Positions 44,074 through 53,349 of a stretch of DNA of 64,000 nucleotides are shown here, piece by piece; the first letter of the stretch is position 1, and every line of letters begins with the position of its first letter. This DNA is from Cladophialophora immunda (lineage: Eukaryota > Ascomycota > Eurotiomycetes > Chaetothyriales > Herpotrichiellaceae). Position numbers and translations under genes: made by a program. The DNA lies in NCBI RefSeq assembly GCF_000835495.1, contig NW_015622544.1, forward strand, positions 5,856,855 through 5,920,854, written 5' to 3'. The notes beneath the pieces were generated by a model that worked only from the letters and a program-made list of their open reading frames with translations, was not told the origin of the DNA and did not search any database.

Positions 44074-45993
44074 TCATTCCTCGTTATAGATCTTGACCTT
44101 CTCACTGATCTCCCAGATCCTGCTCTCGTAGTTCTCCTCAATGTTCTCGCCTTTTCCTCCTGCGACTCTCAGAATCAAGTCATTCAAACTACTTCTCCCC
44201 AGTATATCGACATGATCGCCAGTATTAGGACCCCCACGAGGGCTGAATCTATCCGGCTCGTGAGGCATCTCAAATGTTGTGATTTTGATGTTTGCGGGAT
44301 TGTAGCGTTTTATTTCCCGCCAGCCCTTTGCGCACATGTAGCCTGTGGACAGCAGGTTGACTGTACCGTCGCCTTCACCAAATACGACTCCATGGTCGAC
44401 GCTGCCGACCTGTTGAAGACGACCGTTGGGAGAATTGACGCTGGTATCGATCGAGATGTTGATATACCCATTAAGTGGCTGGCCATGTTCCTTGTAGAAG
44501 TATGAGCGCTCGGTAGGTTTGCCGATGCCGTAAAAGCAGAAGATCTTCATGTCTGGTGCGTGTGGGAGCCGTGCTTCCAGGGGATTCATCCATGTGAGAG
44601 GGTTGTTTTCATTTCGTTCGACTTCGGCTTTAGAGTGCGCAACACCATGAGAGTATGAGTGCTTGACTTGCTCGGCATACCACGGCTCCGCAATGTCCAT
44701 GAGATAGTCAAAGGCCTGTGTCATTGTGAGATTTTGCCGGATAGTATCGGTGAGATTGCCGCGCGGCTTGAAGGAGATGAAAGTGCCGTGCGTTTTGTTC
44801 TGGATAGGTGGAGGTAAATCATCTGGAGCCCATGTAGCATTTCCCCATACTACATCACCGCCTTTGGGGAGCATCGACGATATGCCTGGCATGGCACGGA
44901 AGATCTCTGCGCGGTCTTCCTTGGATAAGAACTTCTCCAGACCGTAGACTGCAAAGGCATTGAGTTGGGCGGTGTCCTTCATCTCACCAGAGAGCAATGC
45001 CGGGATGTCCTTGGCTGTTCCGAGCATGCAGCCTGAGATGTTGATCCATGAGTCGATATGGTTGTTCACCCAGTGAGGGCCTCCTTTTCCATGGTCCTTG
45101 TGTTCTACCCACTTCATAAAGTAGAAGAGAACTTGGCTCCCCATAGAATGTGAGACAAGGACAACCTTCTTTCCAGTTGTCATTTGCGCCACCTCGATAT
45201 AGTTCTTCAGCCGCGTAAAGTATTGATCCCTGTGTTCCAGATTGGCATAGGACAGACGCCAATCATAAGAGGCCGTGAAAGCATTCGTCGGATCGTATCC
45301 TATGGTGGCGAGATTTTCCAGGATTTTGTTCCAAATCCAGTACCCGGTAATGAAGAAATCGGTGGCATCGAACCCCTGCGCTGCCCGCAGCTTGATATCT
45401 GGAGGGTCAAGTCCTGTGTCTTTGTCGAGCATGATGTGTCGCTTCCAAGCCGCTTGGTCCATGACCAGTGCTCTCATCATTGACCATGATCCCCACAGCC
45501 GCTTGCGAAAGTACTGCCTGGACTTTTCACCTGTCGACCAAGATTCCAGTCCCGTGGAAATCACTCCCGGTACCATGATGACAGGATGGTGGGCTTTGAC
45601 CCCCTGAGAGAGTAAATGGAGACCGACAGAGAACGAGTCATAGTTGACGACATCTCGTTCTGCTCTTGAGAGATCCTTCACATCGTTTACTATGCCTACA
45701 GGAATCACATCCATCAGGCTGTCCAAATTGACCTCTAGCAATCCTTCCAGTTTGATAACATCCTGCGACTGAGCAAACAGTAGAGCTAACAGTAGGCCTA
45801 GCAGACCACCCAGCCCAAACGTGATGCCAGACCTCCTCTTGCTGTGTCTCCTTTTTTTGAGCTTTTCCAGCTTCTTACTCGAGACCAACTTTAGCTCTTC
45901 GTTGGGGTCTGGCGTACCATCGCGACTAGGCTCGGGGGAGGGCGTAGGTGACTCGCGAATGATGTTAGCAAAGCGGCGACGGAGAGTAGACAT
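44074..45993 (-). CDS. LRO1: Phospholipid:diacylglycerol acyltransferase (PDAT)
   Basis: A single exon encodes 639 residues. A basic cytosolic N-terminus (KLEKLKKRRHSKRRSG) leads into one membrane anchor at ~57-74 (ITFGLGGLLGLLLALLFA). The luminal LCAT-like alpha/beta-hydrolase domain follows. Key elements are HHPVIMVPGVISTGLESW (lid and oxyanion region), RLWGSWSMMRALVMD, the nucleophile Ser in VSHSMGSQV, the catalytic Asp in GEGDGTVNL, and the His in TGDHVDILG. NWT- and NMT-like sequons occur. The ER enzyme moves a fatty acyl chain from a phospholipid to diacylglycerol to make triacylglycerol, independent of acyl-CoA. All catalytic residues are present and length is normal. It is divergent from the NatC gene, with 263 bp between starts. 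Confidence 0.95.
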   Translation of the reverse strand: MSTLRRRFANIIRESPTPSPEPSRDGTPDPNEELKLVSSKKLEKLKKRRHSKRRSGITFGLGGLLGLLLALLFAQSQDVIKLEGLLEVNLDSLMDVIPVGIVNDVKDLSRAERDVVNYDSFSVGLHLLSQGVKAHHPVIMVPGVISTGLESWSTGEKSRQYFRKRLWGSWSMMRALVMDQAAWKRHIMLDKDTGLDPPDIKLRAAQGFDATDFFITGYWIWNKILENLATIGYDPTNAFTASYDWRLSYANLEHRDQYFTRLKNYIEVAQMTTGKKVVLVSHSMGSQVLFYFMKWVEHKDHGKGGPHWVNNHIDSWINISGCMLGTAKDIPALLSGEMKDTAQLNAFAVYGLEKFLSKEDRAEIFRAMPGISSMLPKGGDVVWGNATWAPDDLPPPIQNKTHGTFISFKPRGNLTDTIRQNLTMTQAFDYLMDIAEPWYAEQVKHSYSHGVAHSKAEVERNENNPLTWMNPLEARLPHAPDMKIFCFYGIGKPTERSYFYKEHGQPLNGYINISIDTSVNSPNGRLQQVGSVDHGVVFGEGDGTVNLLSTGYMCAKGWREIKRYNPANIKITTFEMPHEPDRFSPRGGPNTGDHVDILGRSSLNDLILRVAGGKGENIEENYESRIWEISEKVKIYNEE

Positions 45994-46256
45994 TTTCGAA
46001 AGTTCAAGCCCTCGAGCAAGCAGCAGGCTTGCGTGGGGACATGCAACAGTATATTACCCCAAGGCGCGGATTGCTCGGGGCATGGAATATCGTTGCTGAG
46101 TGTGCAATTAAATCATCCCGGCCTTGCGCTTTCACATGTTTCGTCATCGGCTTTTTTCCACGCCGGGGATCTTCAGGAACAAATCTTCTCCACGCGACTT
46201 TCCCAAGTCCGTTCCCAGTATGGCATTCTTGACTCCTCCATAGGATTTACAATATC

Positions 46257-46949
46257 ATGAGCGGCTATGCCGCTGCTGCTCTCGAGTCCCTTAGCGGCAA
46301 CAAGGACACCTCGGTCTCCGCCAGTGCGCACTTCCAAACATCCCCTCCCGGAATTCATTACTTGCAGTACTCGCTTGAGAAAGAGGCCGAATACCTTCCC
46401 CAAATCCGTGAACTGATCTCCAAGGACCTCTCCGAACCTTACAGCATCTATGTCTACCGATATTTTCTCTATCAATGGCCCGAACTCTGCTTCATGGCTG
46501 TTGACGCCACCGATGACAACAAACTAGCCGGGGTGGTAATTTGCAAACTAGAGCCACATCGAGGAGGACCATTGAGAGGATACATCGCCATGCTGGCCAC
46601 AAAGGACAAGTTTCGGGGCAAGGGTATCGCCACTACGCTTGTCAGCAAAGCCATGGATTTGATGATCGAGAAGGACGCGGACGAAATTGCGTTGGAAACC
46701 GAGGAGACAAACACCGCGGCTATGAAGTTGTACGAGCGGCTGGGGTTTCTGAGAAGCAAAAAGCTGCATAGGTACTACATGAATGGGAACAGCGCATACC
46801 GGTTGCTGCTCTACCTGAAAGAGGGCGTGGGCTGTATCCCGACAGAGGACGAGTTCAATGGCGCTGGTCTGGATGTGCAAGACGAAATGAGATATCCACA
46901 TCGCTATCAGGAATCGCCGCAGGATGTATTGAGTCGTGGAATCGTCTGA
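46257..46949 (+). CDS. MAK3: N-alpha-acetyltransferase 30, NatC catalytic subunit
   Basis: A single exon encodes 230 residues. An N-terminal ~35 residues precede the GNAT fold, which contains EPYSIYVYRYFLYQWPELCFMAVD, RGYIAMLATKDKFRGKGIATTLV (the acetyl-CoA loop R-G-K-G-I-A) and DEIALETEETNTAAMKLYERLGF. The end YYMNGNSAYRLLLYLK closes the fold. The YIAMLAT and LETEE words are typical of Naa30/Mak3, which acetylates N-terminal Met followed by hydrophobic residues in complex with Naa35 and Naa38. In yeast, NatC substrates include Arl3 and viral coat protein. The short C-terminal tail is lineage-specific. The stop is 5 bp before the SRP102 stop region, so the two genes are tightly convergent. 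Confidence 0.94.
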   Translation: MSGYAAAALESLSGNKDTSVSASAHFQTSPPGIHYLQYSLEKEAEYLPQIRELISKDLSEPYSIYVYRYFLYQWPELCFMAVDATDDNKLAGVVICKLEPHRGGPLRGYIAMLATKDKFRGKGIATTLVSKAMDLMIEKDADEIALETEETNTAAMKLYERLGFLRSKKLHRYYMNGNSAYRLLLYLKEGVGCIPTEDEFNGAGLDVQDEMRYPHRYQESPQDVLSRGIV

Positions 46950-46953
46950 ATCA

Positions 46954-47913
46954 TTAGAGACAACCACCTATCCACTCCTCCCACCTCTTCACTCCTTTGC
47001 CTGCTTCCTCACCTCTGACTGCTCCTCCTAACACATCGACCTTAATGTCATACTCCTCCGCTATCAACTCGAAGCTGAACTTGTCTTCGCCGCCGCCGCC
47101 TAGAATATCTTCCTCCGCGTCGGCGTCTGTGTCTTGCCCCACAGTACTCAGCCCTTTGCTTCTCGAGACGCGCACTCTTTCAATCTCAGCTTGTAGGCGT
47201 TCCTTGACTGCACCTGTCGGCAAAGCGGTGAACAGGTCTTGCTTGTTCGCCGCGATGAGGACGGGGATTTCGGTCTTGGTTTTGCCACGAATTTTTCGTC
47301 TCTGCAGGGCCAGCAATGTATCATGGAGGTACACAGCAGTGTCACGGGAGGCGGAAGAGTCGCTGGCGTCCAGCACACTTGAGTCGACCACGAATATGAC
47401 CCCGCGGAGGGCAGTATTCTGAATTTGTGACAACGCCTGATCTGATCTCAATTTCCCGTGGCCGGGAGTATCGATCATTACATATGGAGTCGGCTGCTTG
47501 TCTCTGAGGCTGACATCATTATCGGAGCGGTACTTATTGGACCCTAGGGGGATAGAGGGCGGAAGTAATAAGCTGATGGGACAGGAGACTTGAGAAATGC
47601 GGGTGAGCGCTGCCTCTGCTTGGGGATCTTCTGGGTTGGAGGATCGCTTTTGCAGCTGGATTCCTGTTAGCGAAGTGGATCGAGAAGAGCCCGACAGACC
47701 AACACTCACTAGAGAGACGAGAGATGTCTTGCCTGCACCGCTGGGGCCAAGAAGGAGGAAAGTTGGAACAACTTTGGCACGAGCAGTTTGGGTGTAGAGA
47801 TACAGGTGGACGAGTAGTGGGAGGGTTATCGTCACCAAGAATGCGATGAGGATGGCAACAGGGTCGCCGGACAAGAGTCTAGTAGCCCAGCTGTCCGGAG
47901 AGGACCAACCCAT
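46954..47913 (-). CDS. SRP102: Signal recognition particle receptor subunit beta
   Basis: A single exon encodes 319 residues from MGWSSPDSWA. An N-terminal membrane helix (VAILIAFLVTITLPLLVHLYLY) at ~19-40 anchors it in the ER. The GTPase domain shows P-loop FLLLGPSGAGKTSL, the DTPGHGKLR switch word (G3) and IAANKQDLF (G4). A 46 bp GTGAGT...CTAACAG sequence after GKTSLVSL looks like an intron but its removal breaks the frame, so I keep it as coding. A low-complexity insertion (DTDADAEEDILGGGG) lies near the C-terminus, which ends in the conserved VKRWEEWIGG. It binds SRP receptor alpha for co-translational targeting. Confidence 0.93.
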   Translation of the reverse strand: MGWSSPDSWATRLLSGDPVAILIAFLVTITLPLLVHLYLYTQTARAKVVPTFLLLGPSGAGKTSLVSLVSVGLSGSSRSTSLTGIQLQKRSSNPEDPQAEAALTRISQVSCPISLLLPPSIPLGSNKYRSDNDVSLRDKQPTPYVMIDTPGHGKLRSDQALSQIQNTALRGVIFVVDSSVLDASDSSASRDTAVYLHDTLLALQRRKIRGKTKTEIPVLIAANKQDLFTALPTGAVKERLQAEIERVRVSRSKGLSTVGQDTDADAEEDILGGGGEDKFSFELIAEEYDIKVDVLGGAVRGEEAGKGVKRWEEWIGGCL

Positions 47914-48274
47914 ACTGAACAAGAGCGGCAGACAAAAGAAGGATTGTTCAAGATGGCAGGGTCAACACCGCGCAAAGCATGACGCAGATAAAGAGGCTGA
48001 GAACAGAATTACCACTGGCTGGTCGGCGGGGTCGGAGCGATGTGTCTGTAGTGCCCGTGTGTGTCGTGCCTTGCATATGGTCTTCTGCTATTTGCGGGTT
48101 GGGCTGGGCCTCGTGTCTCAAAATGTAAACTGCGCTTCCACTTTGCGGCCCTCCGCAACTTACACGGAGCCCTTGGTTACCGAACACTCGTTTTCGACAC
48201 ATCTCACGCTCCCTTTCGCTTTGTGTGTTTCTTCTCCTCGCGTCTCCCATTACACCGTCACCATTGTCCACGAT
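47914..48274. other. Divergent intergenic region, SRP102 / KRE9
   Basis: This 361 bp shared upstream region turns C/T-rich toward the KRE9 start. No clear element is seen. Confidence 0.45.
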
Positions 48275-49177
48275 ATGATTCTACGAAGCATCTACCTCCT
48301 GGCCGCTGCCATCCTCCCGTTCACGTATGCTGATGTCCAAGTTGTCGCACCTGAAGCTGGGGACAGTATCACCGGACTCAATCTACAGATACAATGGAAA
48401 GACTCGGGCAACTCGCCGCCTATCTCCCAACTGGCTAATTATCAACTCTTTCTATGTGCAGGAGGCAACGACGAATCCGACTATGTAAGCCAGGAAGGAG
48501 GCGAAGTAGAGGAAGATGAGGCTGACCCCGTATTGCTCAGATCCCAATAGCCACGCTTGTTCAAGAAGGAACCTATACCACCGGGGATTCAATCACCATC
48601 ACCTTGCAACCGGGTACTGGCGCTGATGTGCCAAACGCCTATTTCCTGAAATTCGTATCCGCCGCTACAGGAGGCACCGTCATCAACTTCTCCGACCGTT
48701 TCTCCCTTAAAAGCATGACTGGCACGTTTCCGGCGGTGGTCCAGCAAGGTCTGAGGACTGTCACTGGCACTGCTGGCCCAGCCGACGTCAATAATATCCA
48801 AGCACCCCAAGCGGGCGCTGGTCAAAACACCCCGTCTTCTGCTGGAGAAGGGGCCTATAGCACCCCCTACACCATGCAGACCGGGACAATCCGCTACGCT
48901 CCCATGCCTCCAATGGCCCAAACAAAGATCACTGCGAAGAATGCCTCTCCTTTGTGGCCTACCAGCGCATATACTGTGTACCAGACCATCGCCGGCACTC
49001 CAAATGCCATCACAACCAACACCTTGCCCCTTACGTTCACCGTTTCTAGCAGAGAGAATCCGGTAAGATCTCGCCGAGTGTCTTAAAGAACCCACATACT
49101 GACTCGCACAGGTTGCTGCGGCCGGCCAGCCCACTGATGCAGCGATGCAGAAGTTCCTCAAACGGTGGATGGACTGA
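48275..49177 (+). CDS. KRE9: Cell wall beta-1,6-glucan synthesis protein, KRE9/KNH1 family
   Basis: The exons are 48275-48484, 48541-49062 and 49112-49177. Introns of 56 and 49 bp (GTAAGC...GCTCAG, GTAAGA...GCACAG) are both in phase 0, giving 265 residues. A signal peptide of ~19 residues (MILRSIYLLAAAILPFTYA) precedes the Ig-like N-domain with VQVVAPEAGDSITG and LQIQWKDSG. This is the fungal wall domain seen in Kre9/Knh1. The C-terminal family part has YFLKFVSAATGGTVINFSDRF-like sequence and YSTPYTMQTGTIRYAPMPPM. The end MQKFLKRWMD is basic, with no GPI signal. Kre9 is a secreted O-mannosylated protein needed for beta-1,6-glucan. No catalytic site is known for the family. Confidence 0.92.
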
Positions 49178-49409
49178 AAATTGACGAGAAGGAATGTTAA
49201 ATCATGAAAAGATCGCTAAATTTGAACATGTGGCCGGCGCCGAAATGCGAATAATCAGTCATGCCGAGGAGAACGGAGTCTGGTTGGTTCTGGGTGTCCA
49301 TTATGTGCATTGTTTGCCGGTTCTGGCTGGATGAGGATGGATTCTATGTTTGCCTCCAACGCCATGCTGAAAGATTCATGAACAAACCTGTTGGAGTATT
49401 ACAACAATG

Positions 49410-50187
49410 TCACCGGTATATTTCATCGAACGGTCTCGTATCCCGAAAACAGCTGTCCCACACCTCATTGACCACTTTGACTGCCTGTACGTCGTCTTTG
49501 CAACTTGGTCGACCCATGACCGAGATTATTGCCCTTCTTCGAACGCAATCCTGGTGGTGATTCGTGAAAGAGAGGATCTTGTTGCGGAAGAACTCGTTGG
49601 CCCACCGACATTCGCCACTGAGATTGCTGGCCCGAATCTGCGTGAGCTCGTCAGCTTGAAATGTCTTACCTCTTTGGTGGGAGACCAACCTCTGAACACG
49701 CCGCATGTCTCAGATCATCTTCGAGGGTCAAATTCGTCTTGAACCGCAAATGGTCATATGCGTGGACCATCTCGTGTGCCAGAACATCCTCCATGACAGA
49801 CCGTTCCTGCACGTAATTCGCACATATCTTAATCCCGTATTTATGATCAAAGCCACCCTGCATCGCCTCCTCCTCGCCTCTGCACGTCCTGCAATGGATA
49901 TTGTGCGGTCCCAGTTCACCGCCCAGTTTCTGGATGTTCTCGTTCATGAATCGGATTACTGGGGAGTATTTTAACAGATAGTCCCGGCTCTCTTCGCAAC
50001 GTTTGCAATCGAATGCGCTATATCGGTCGTCTGCATCGGTCCAGTACTTTTTCGCGCCTCCGGGGGACATGCGACCGGTGGCCATGCGGAAGAAGTTGAC
50101 GGAACGATTCCACCAAGTATCGCTGGGTAGGAAGTCCGATTCATCTTGGTGAGATGAAGGAGCGGAAGACGAGGAGGGGTCAGCCAT
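49410..50187 (-). CDS. ATP23: Mitochondrial inner membrane protease Atp23
   Basis: The exons are 50187-49690 and 49637-49410. The 52 bp intron begins with the weak donor GTTGGT and ends CACGCAG; it joins ...HAACSE to [10 protein letters not shown] in phase 0, giving 241 residues. The metalloprotease HExxH is present as [11 protein letters not shown] near 142. Cys-rich words [16 protein letters not shown] and [17 protein letters not shown] match the disulfide-bonded Atp23 fold, and VRRRAIISV with [12 protein letters not shown] closes the family. It lies in the intermembrane space, processes Atp6 and assists ATP synthase assembly. No cleavable presequence is obvious, consistent with Mia40 import. 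It starts 380 bp from divergent PRO1. Confidence 0.93.
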
Positions 50188-50567
50188 AATGAGGGAGCTT
50201 ATTCTAGAGACCGAAAAGAAGAGAAAAGAAGCAACAGAGAAACAGAATTACATGTACCCGTTGAACAATGCGAGCCGACTGAAGCTGCAGACCATAGGGG
50301 AAACTCGAGAGGTCCTCCCTCAGCTCGCCAAGCTCAAATCTGACTCGCTCAGCACTGCATACACATACGCTCCGACTGCTGGTCAAAATTTTCGGAGAAA
50401 ACCATAATTATTCTGACAGCCTCGTCTTCATGTCTTGAAGGGCGCACGCTCGAGGACCTGTTATTTCTCCCCCTTTGACTCAAAATGAGCCGCTCCGACT
50501 TCGGAAATAGGAGTCTAAGCGTGGTGCTACAAATCTCACATCCTCAGAAACTCAGGAAGCCGAAACA
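50188..50567. other. Divergent intergenic region, ATP23 / PRO1
   Basis: This 380 bp stretch contains TGACTCA at 50476-50482 and a 28-codon uORF at 50485-50571 that overlaps the PRO1 start. Confidence 0.6.
50476..50482. promoter_or_regulatory. Gcn4/CpcA-type site TGACTCA upstream of PRO1
   Basis: TGACTCA lies 86 bp before the PRO1 ATG. Gcn4-type activators control amino-acid genes through this motif. Chance occurrence cannot be excluded. Confidence 0.4.
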
Positions 50568-50571
50568 ATGA
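50485..50571 (+). promoter_or_regulatory. 28-codon uORF overlapping the PRO1 start (ATGA)
   Basis: An ATG at 50485 opens 28 codons and stops with TGA at 50569-50571, overlapping the PRO1 ATG at 50568 as ATGA. If transcripts include it, the uORF would reduce or condition PRO1 initiation. The transcription start is not known from sequence. Confidence 0.45.
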
Positions 50572-52110
50572 GGTCTGGAAAGCATTTGACGATAGTCATC
50601 AAGATTGGTACAGACACTACCCACCGCCATGCCTTATTTATTTCGAAGTGAAACAAAATACCGATCAACCAGGACGAGGCTTACTGTGGTACTGGCAATA
50701 GGTACCTCATCCATCGTCGATGAGACGACGCACGAACCGATCATTTCAATCCTCGCACAGATTGTTGAGACGGCCGTCACCTTAAAACGTGATGGCCATC
50801 GAGTCGTCATCGTCTCCTCTGGGGCTGTTGGCGTTGGGCTACAGAGGATGAACATGGCCAAGAGACCGAAACACCTTGCTCAAATCCAGGTAGGTATACG
50901 AACCCGATTCCCTCATCATTGCCTCGATCTCTCGAAATCTGCTCTATGAAAGGGCTAACTCAAGTCTTGTTAATCTGGAAAGGCCCTCGCTGCAATCGGC
51001 CAGTCCCGCCTCATGTCAGTCTGGGACTCCTTCTTCGCGCACAAGAATCAGCCCGTCGCCCAGATCCTGATCACACGCAATGACATCGCCGATCGCTCTC
51101 AATATCTCAACGCGCAGAACACGCTCTCAGAGACCTTGTCTATGGGCGTGATACCTATTGTCAACGAGAATGATACCTTGGCGGTATCGGAAATCAAGTT
51201 TGGCGACAATGATACGTTGTCTGCCATTGCCGCGGCGATGGTAAACGCAGATTATTTGTTTTTGATGACTGACGTGGATTGCCTGTACGACAGAAATCCA
51301 AGGAAATTTCCCGACGCGAAGCCGATCCTCGTGGTTGATGACATCGATGCTCTTCAGGTGGATGTCTCGTCGCGAGGGTCAGCATTGGGGACAGGTGGCA
51401 TGGCGACAAAGATTGTCGCCGCGCGACTGGCAACAGCTACGGGCACGAGCACGGTCATCACAAAGTCCTCAAAACCGGGGAACATTGCGGCGATTATCCG
51501 GCATCTTCACCCGCCCGTTGAGGTTGATGGTGAGACTGGCACAATGCTTTCCGTACCAAGCATTCCGCCGCCTCTGCACACACGCTTCCTGCCATCCCCG
51601 TCTCCAATCCGCAACCGCGCCTTTTGGATCCTTCACGGCCTGGCACCCCACGGCACACTTTACATCGACCGAGGCGCCTCCGTCGCATTGGCGAATAAAG
51701 CCGGCCTGTTGCCCGTCGGAGTTGTCGATGTGGAAGGGACTTTTGCTCAACAAGAAGCCGTGCGGTTGGTTGTCGTTGACAAGACACCACTGGGTAGTTT
51801 GTCTCCCACGGGCAATTCCAACTCGATAGCCATGCAATTTGTATCGAGGGAAGAAGAGATCGGCAGGGCCGTGGTGAATTACTCCTCGTCCGAGATCGCC
51901 AGGATCAAACGCCTCAGAAGTTCCGAGATCAGAAATGTCCTGGGATATGCCGACAGCGAGTACGTTGCGTATCGGGAGAATGTAAGTCTGCACGCGAGTG
52001 CCAGCGGCGACAAAAGCAGGCCGGACACGCCGAGCGGGCCAAGGACGCCGACGAAAGAGAGGACGCCAGATGCCAGTGTGGTGGACCTGAAAAGCTGGAA
52101 GATAGAATAA
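50568..52110 (+). CDS. PRO1: Glutamate 5-kinase with C-terminal PUA domain
   Basis: The exons are 50568-50607, 50702-50889 and 50983-52110. Introns of 94 and 93 bp (GTACAG...CAATAG, GTAGGT...GGAAAG) give 451 residues. The short first exon encodes MRSGKHLTIVIKIG, which with GTSSIVDE forms the ATP-binding start of the amino-acid kinase fold. HRVVIVSSGAVGVGLQRM, GVIPIVNENDTLAV, KFGDNDTLSA and GTGGMATKIVAARLA are family motifs for glutamate and ATP. A PUA domain at ~290-365 (LYIDRGASVALANKAGLLP) follows, and a Ser/Pro-rich tail ends the chain. It phosphorylates glutamate in the first step of proline synthesis in the cytosol and is normally feedback-inhibited by proline. Confidence 0.94.
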
Positions 52111-52574
52111 GACACATAGCAGCATGGCATGGGCACTATCGACTCGAACGGTGATTTGAGTTCTCCTCGTGACGGCTTCAGGCATCTGAAAAGTGATTTT
52201 GGTGTTGTTATTGGCGTGGAGACGTGAGATTGGGAAATGCTTGGGTCATCTTATCCTGAAATCAGCAACGATGAGCGCATGTTTTATATAGATCGCACCA
52301 ATGTTGGTCGAGTATTTCCGCTAAAGGAGTGACCGAGAAAGAAATCAACAACCACAAGAATCAGAACCCGCCTCGTGAATGCTTGAGTGTTTTGGCACAG
52401 CGGACAAGCTGTAACTTGTGTCCATCGCTTGGGCCATAAGATACCCAATGCAAGTTTCTTCGAACAAAACCCCAACAGCAATGAGAGGCATGGTCCATAA
52501 AGCCGACGCCGAAAAGCAGTTCGAACAAAGTAGTAGACCTTGGCAGGAAAGCGAGAAAGGGAGGACCATCGCAT
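52111..52574. other. Convergent 3' intergenic region
   Basis: This 464 bp stretch lies between the PRO1 and cupin gene ends. I see no gene or element. Confidence 0.5.
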
Positions 52575-53349
52575 CTATATAACCAGAGACACGTCGGCAT
52601 ATGCCCTCGTAGTAAGCCCACATCGTTGTCGACAGGCTTCGAATCCGTCCTGACTTCCTGTTCCGACTGCTGGGATACGCTGACCTGTGGCTGTCCAGTT
52701 CCCGTTGGTGAGGTTGATGAATGGCATCACTTGGGTTCCAATGTCTTTCGGCATCATGAAGAACGCCTGAGCTATGTTCAATGTTCCCGGGTCGGCATCG
52801 TTGAGGAACGAGTAGAGTTGATTCTTTTCGCAGCCTAAACAGTCGTCAGGAAAGGCGTCAGATCTTCAACACGAGAGCAGACGCACCAATATTGTACATA
52901 GAATGCACGCTGGCCGGGGGAAAGATGGTCATCAATCCCGGAGTCAAGACCTGCTCCACTAGTCGTGCCCCATTCTCCTGCACCATATATGTATGGGTTG
53001 TGCCACTCACTGCAACAACGAGGTTGTTGGCCCTATGTAAGTGCGGTGCAAGCATCGCACATGGCCCGAGATTGAGCTGCGCCACCGTCGCCCCAACGGT
53101 GGAGAGGACAGGCCAGGTTGCAGCGTTTGCATTGCAGACACTTCCCGGTTTCCAGGAATACATCGGGTTGGAGGAGAAGTTATAGAGAAGCTGCTGGTCC
53201 GAAAGCATGTGAAGTCGGTCGTTCATTGTCGCTGCCATCTTCAGATTCGCAACTAACTTTGGGTCCACTGTCTGATCGACGGCTAATACTGGTGCGATGC
53301 AAAGAAAGATGACGGAGGCGGCTCCAGCACACACTGAGAGTAGCATCAT
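52575..53349 (-). CDS. Secreted cupin, spherulin-like, with an altered metal site
   Basis: The exons are 53349-52887 and 52834-52575. The 52 bp intron (GTGCGT...GTTTAG) splits a Gly codon, giving 240 residues. A signal peptide (MMLLSVCAGAASVIFLCIAPVLA) precedes mature DQTVDPKLVANLKMAAT. The germin/spherulin cupin has motif 1 as GPCAMLAPHLHRANNLVVAVSG and motif 2 as PGLMTIFPPASVHSMYN. The two His of H-x-H and the later His are present, but the Glu usually found 3-4 residues after H-x-H is missing (Asn/Leu there). After the intron the barrel closes with NDADPGTLNIAQAFF, then a Cys-containing tail (FEACRQRCGL). Enzymatic activity is uncertain. It is probably exported to wall or medium. Confidence 0.87.

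Noticed and set aside
47660..47720. A GTGAGT...CTAACAG sequence of 46 bp inside SRP102 that looks like an intron
   Set aside because: Removing it shifts the frame away from the conserved GTPase sequence; the unspliced frame runs through to DTPGHGK and NKQD.
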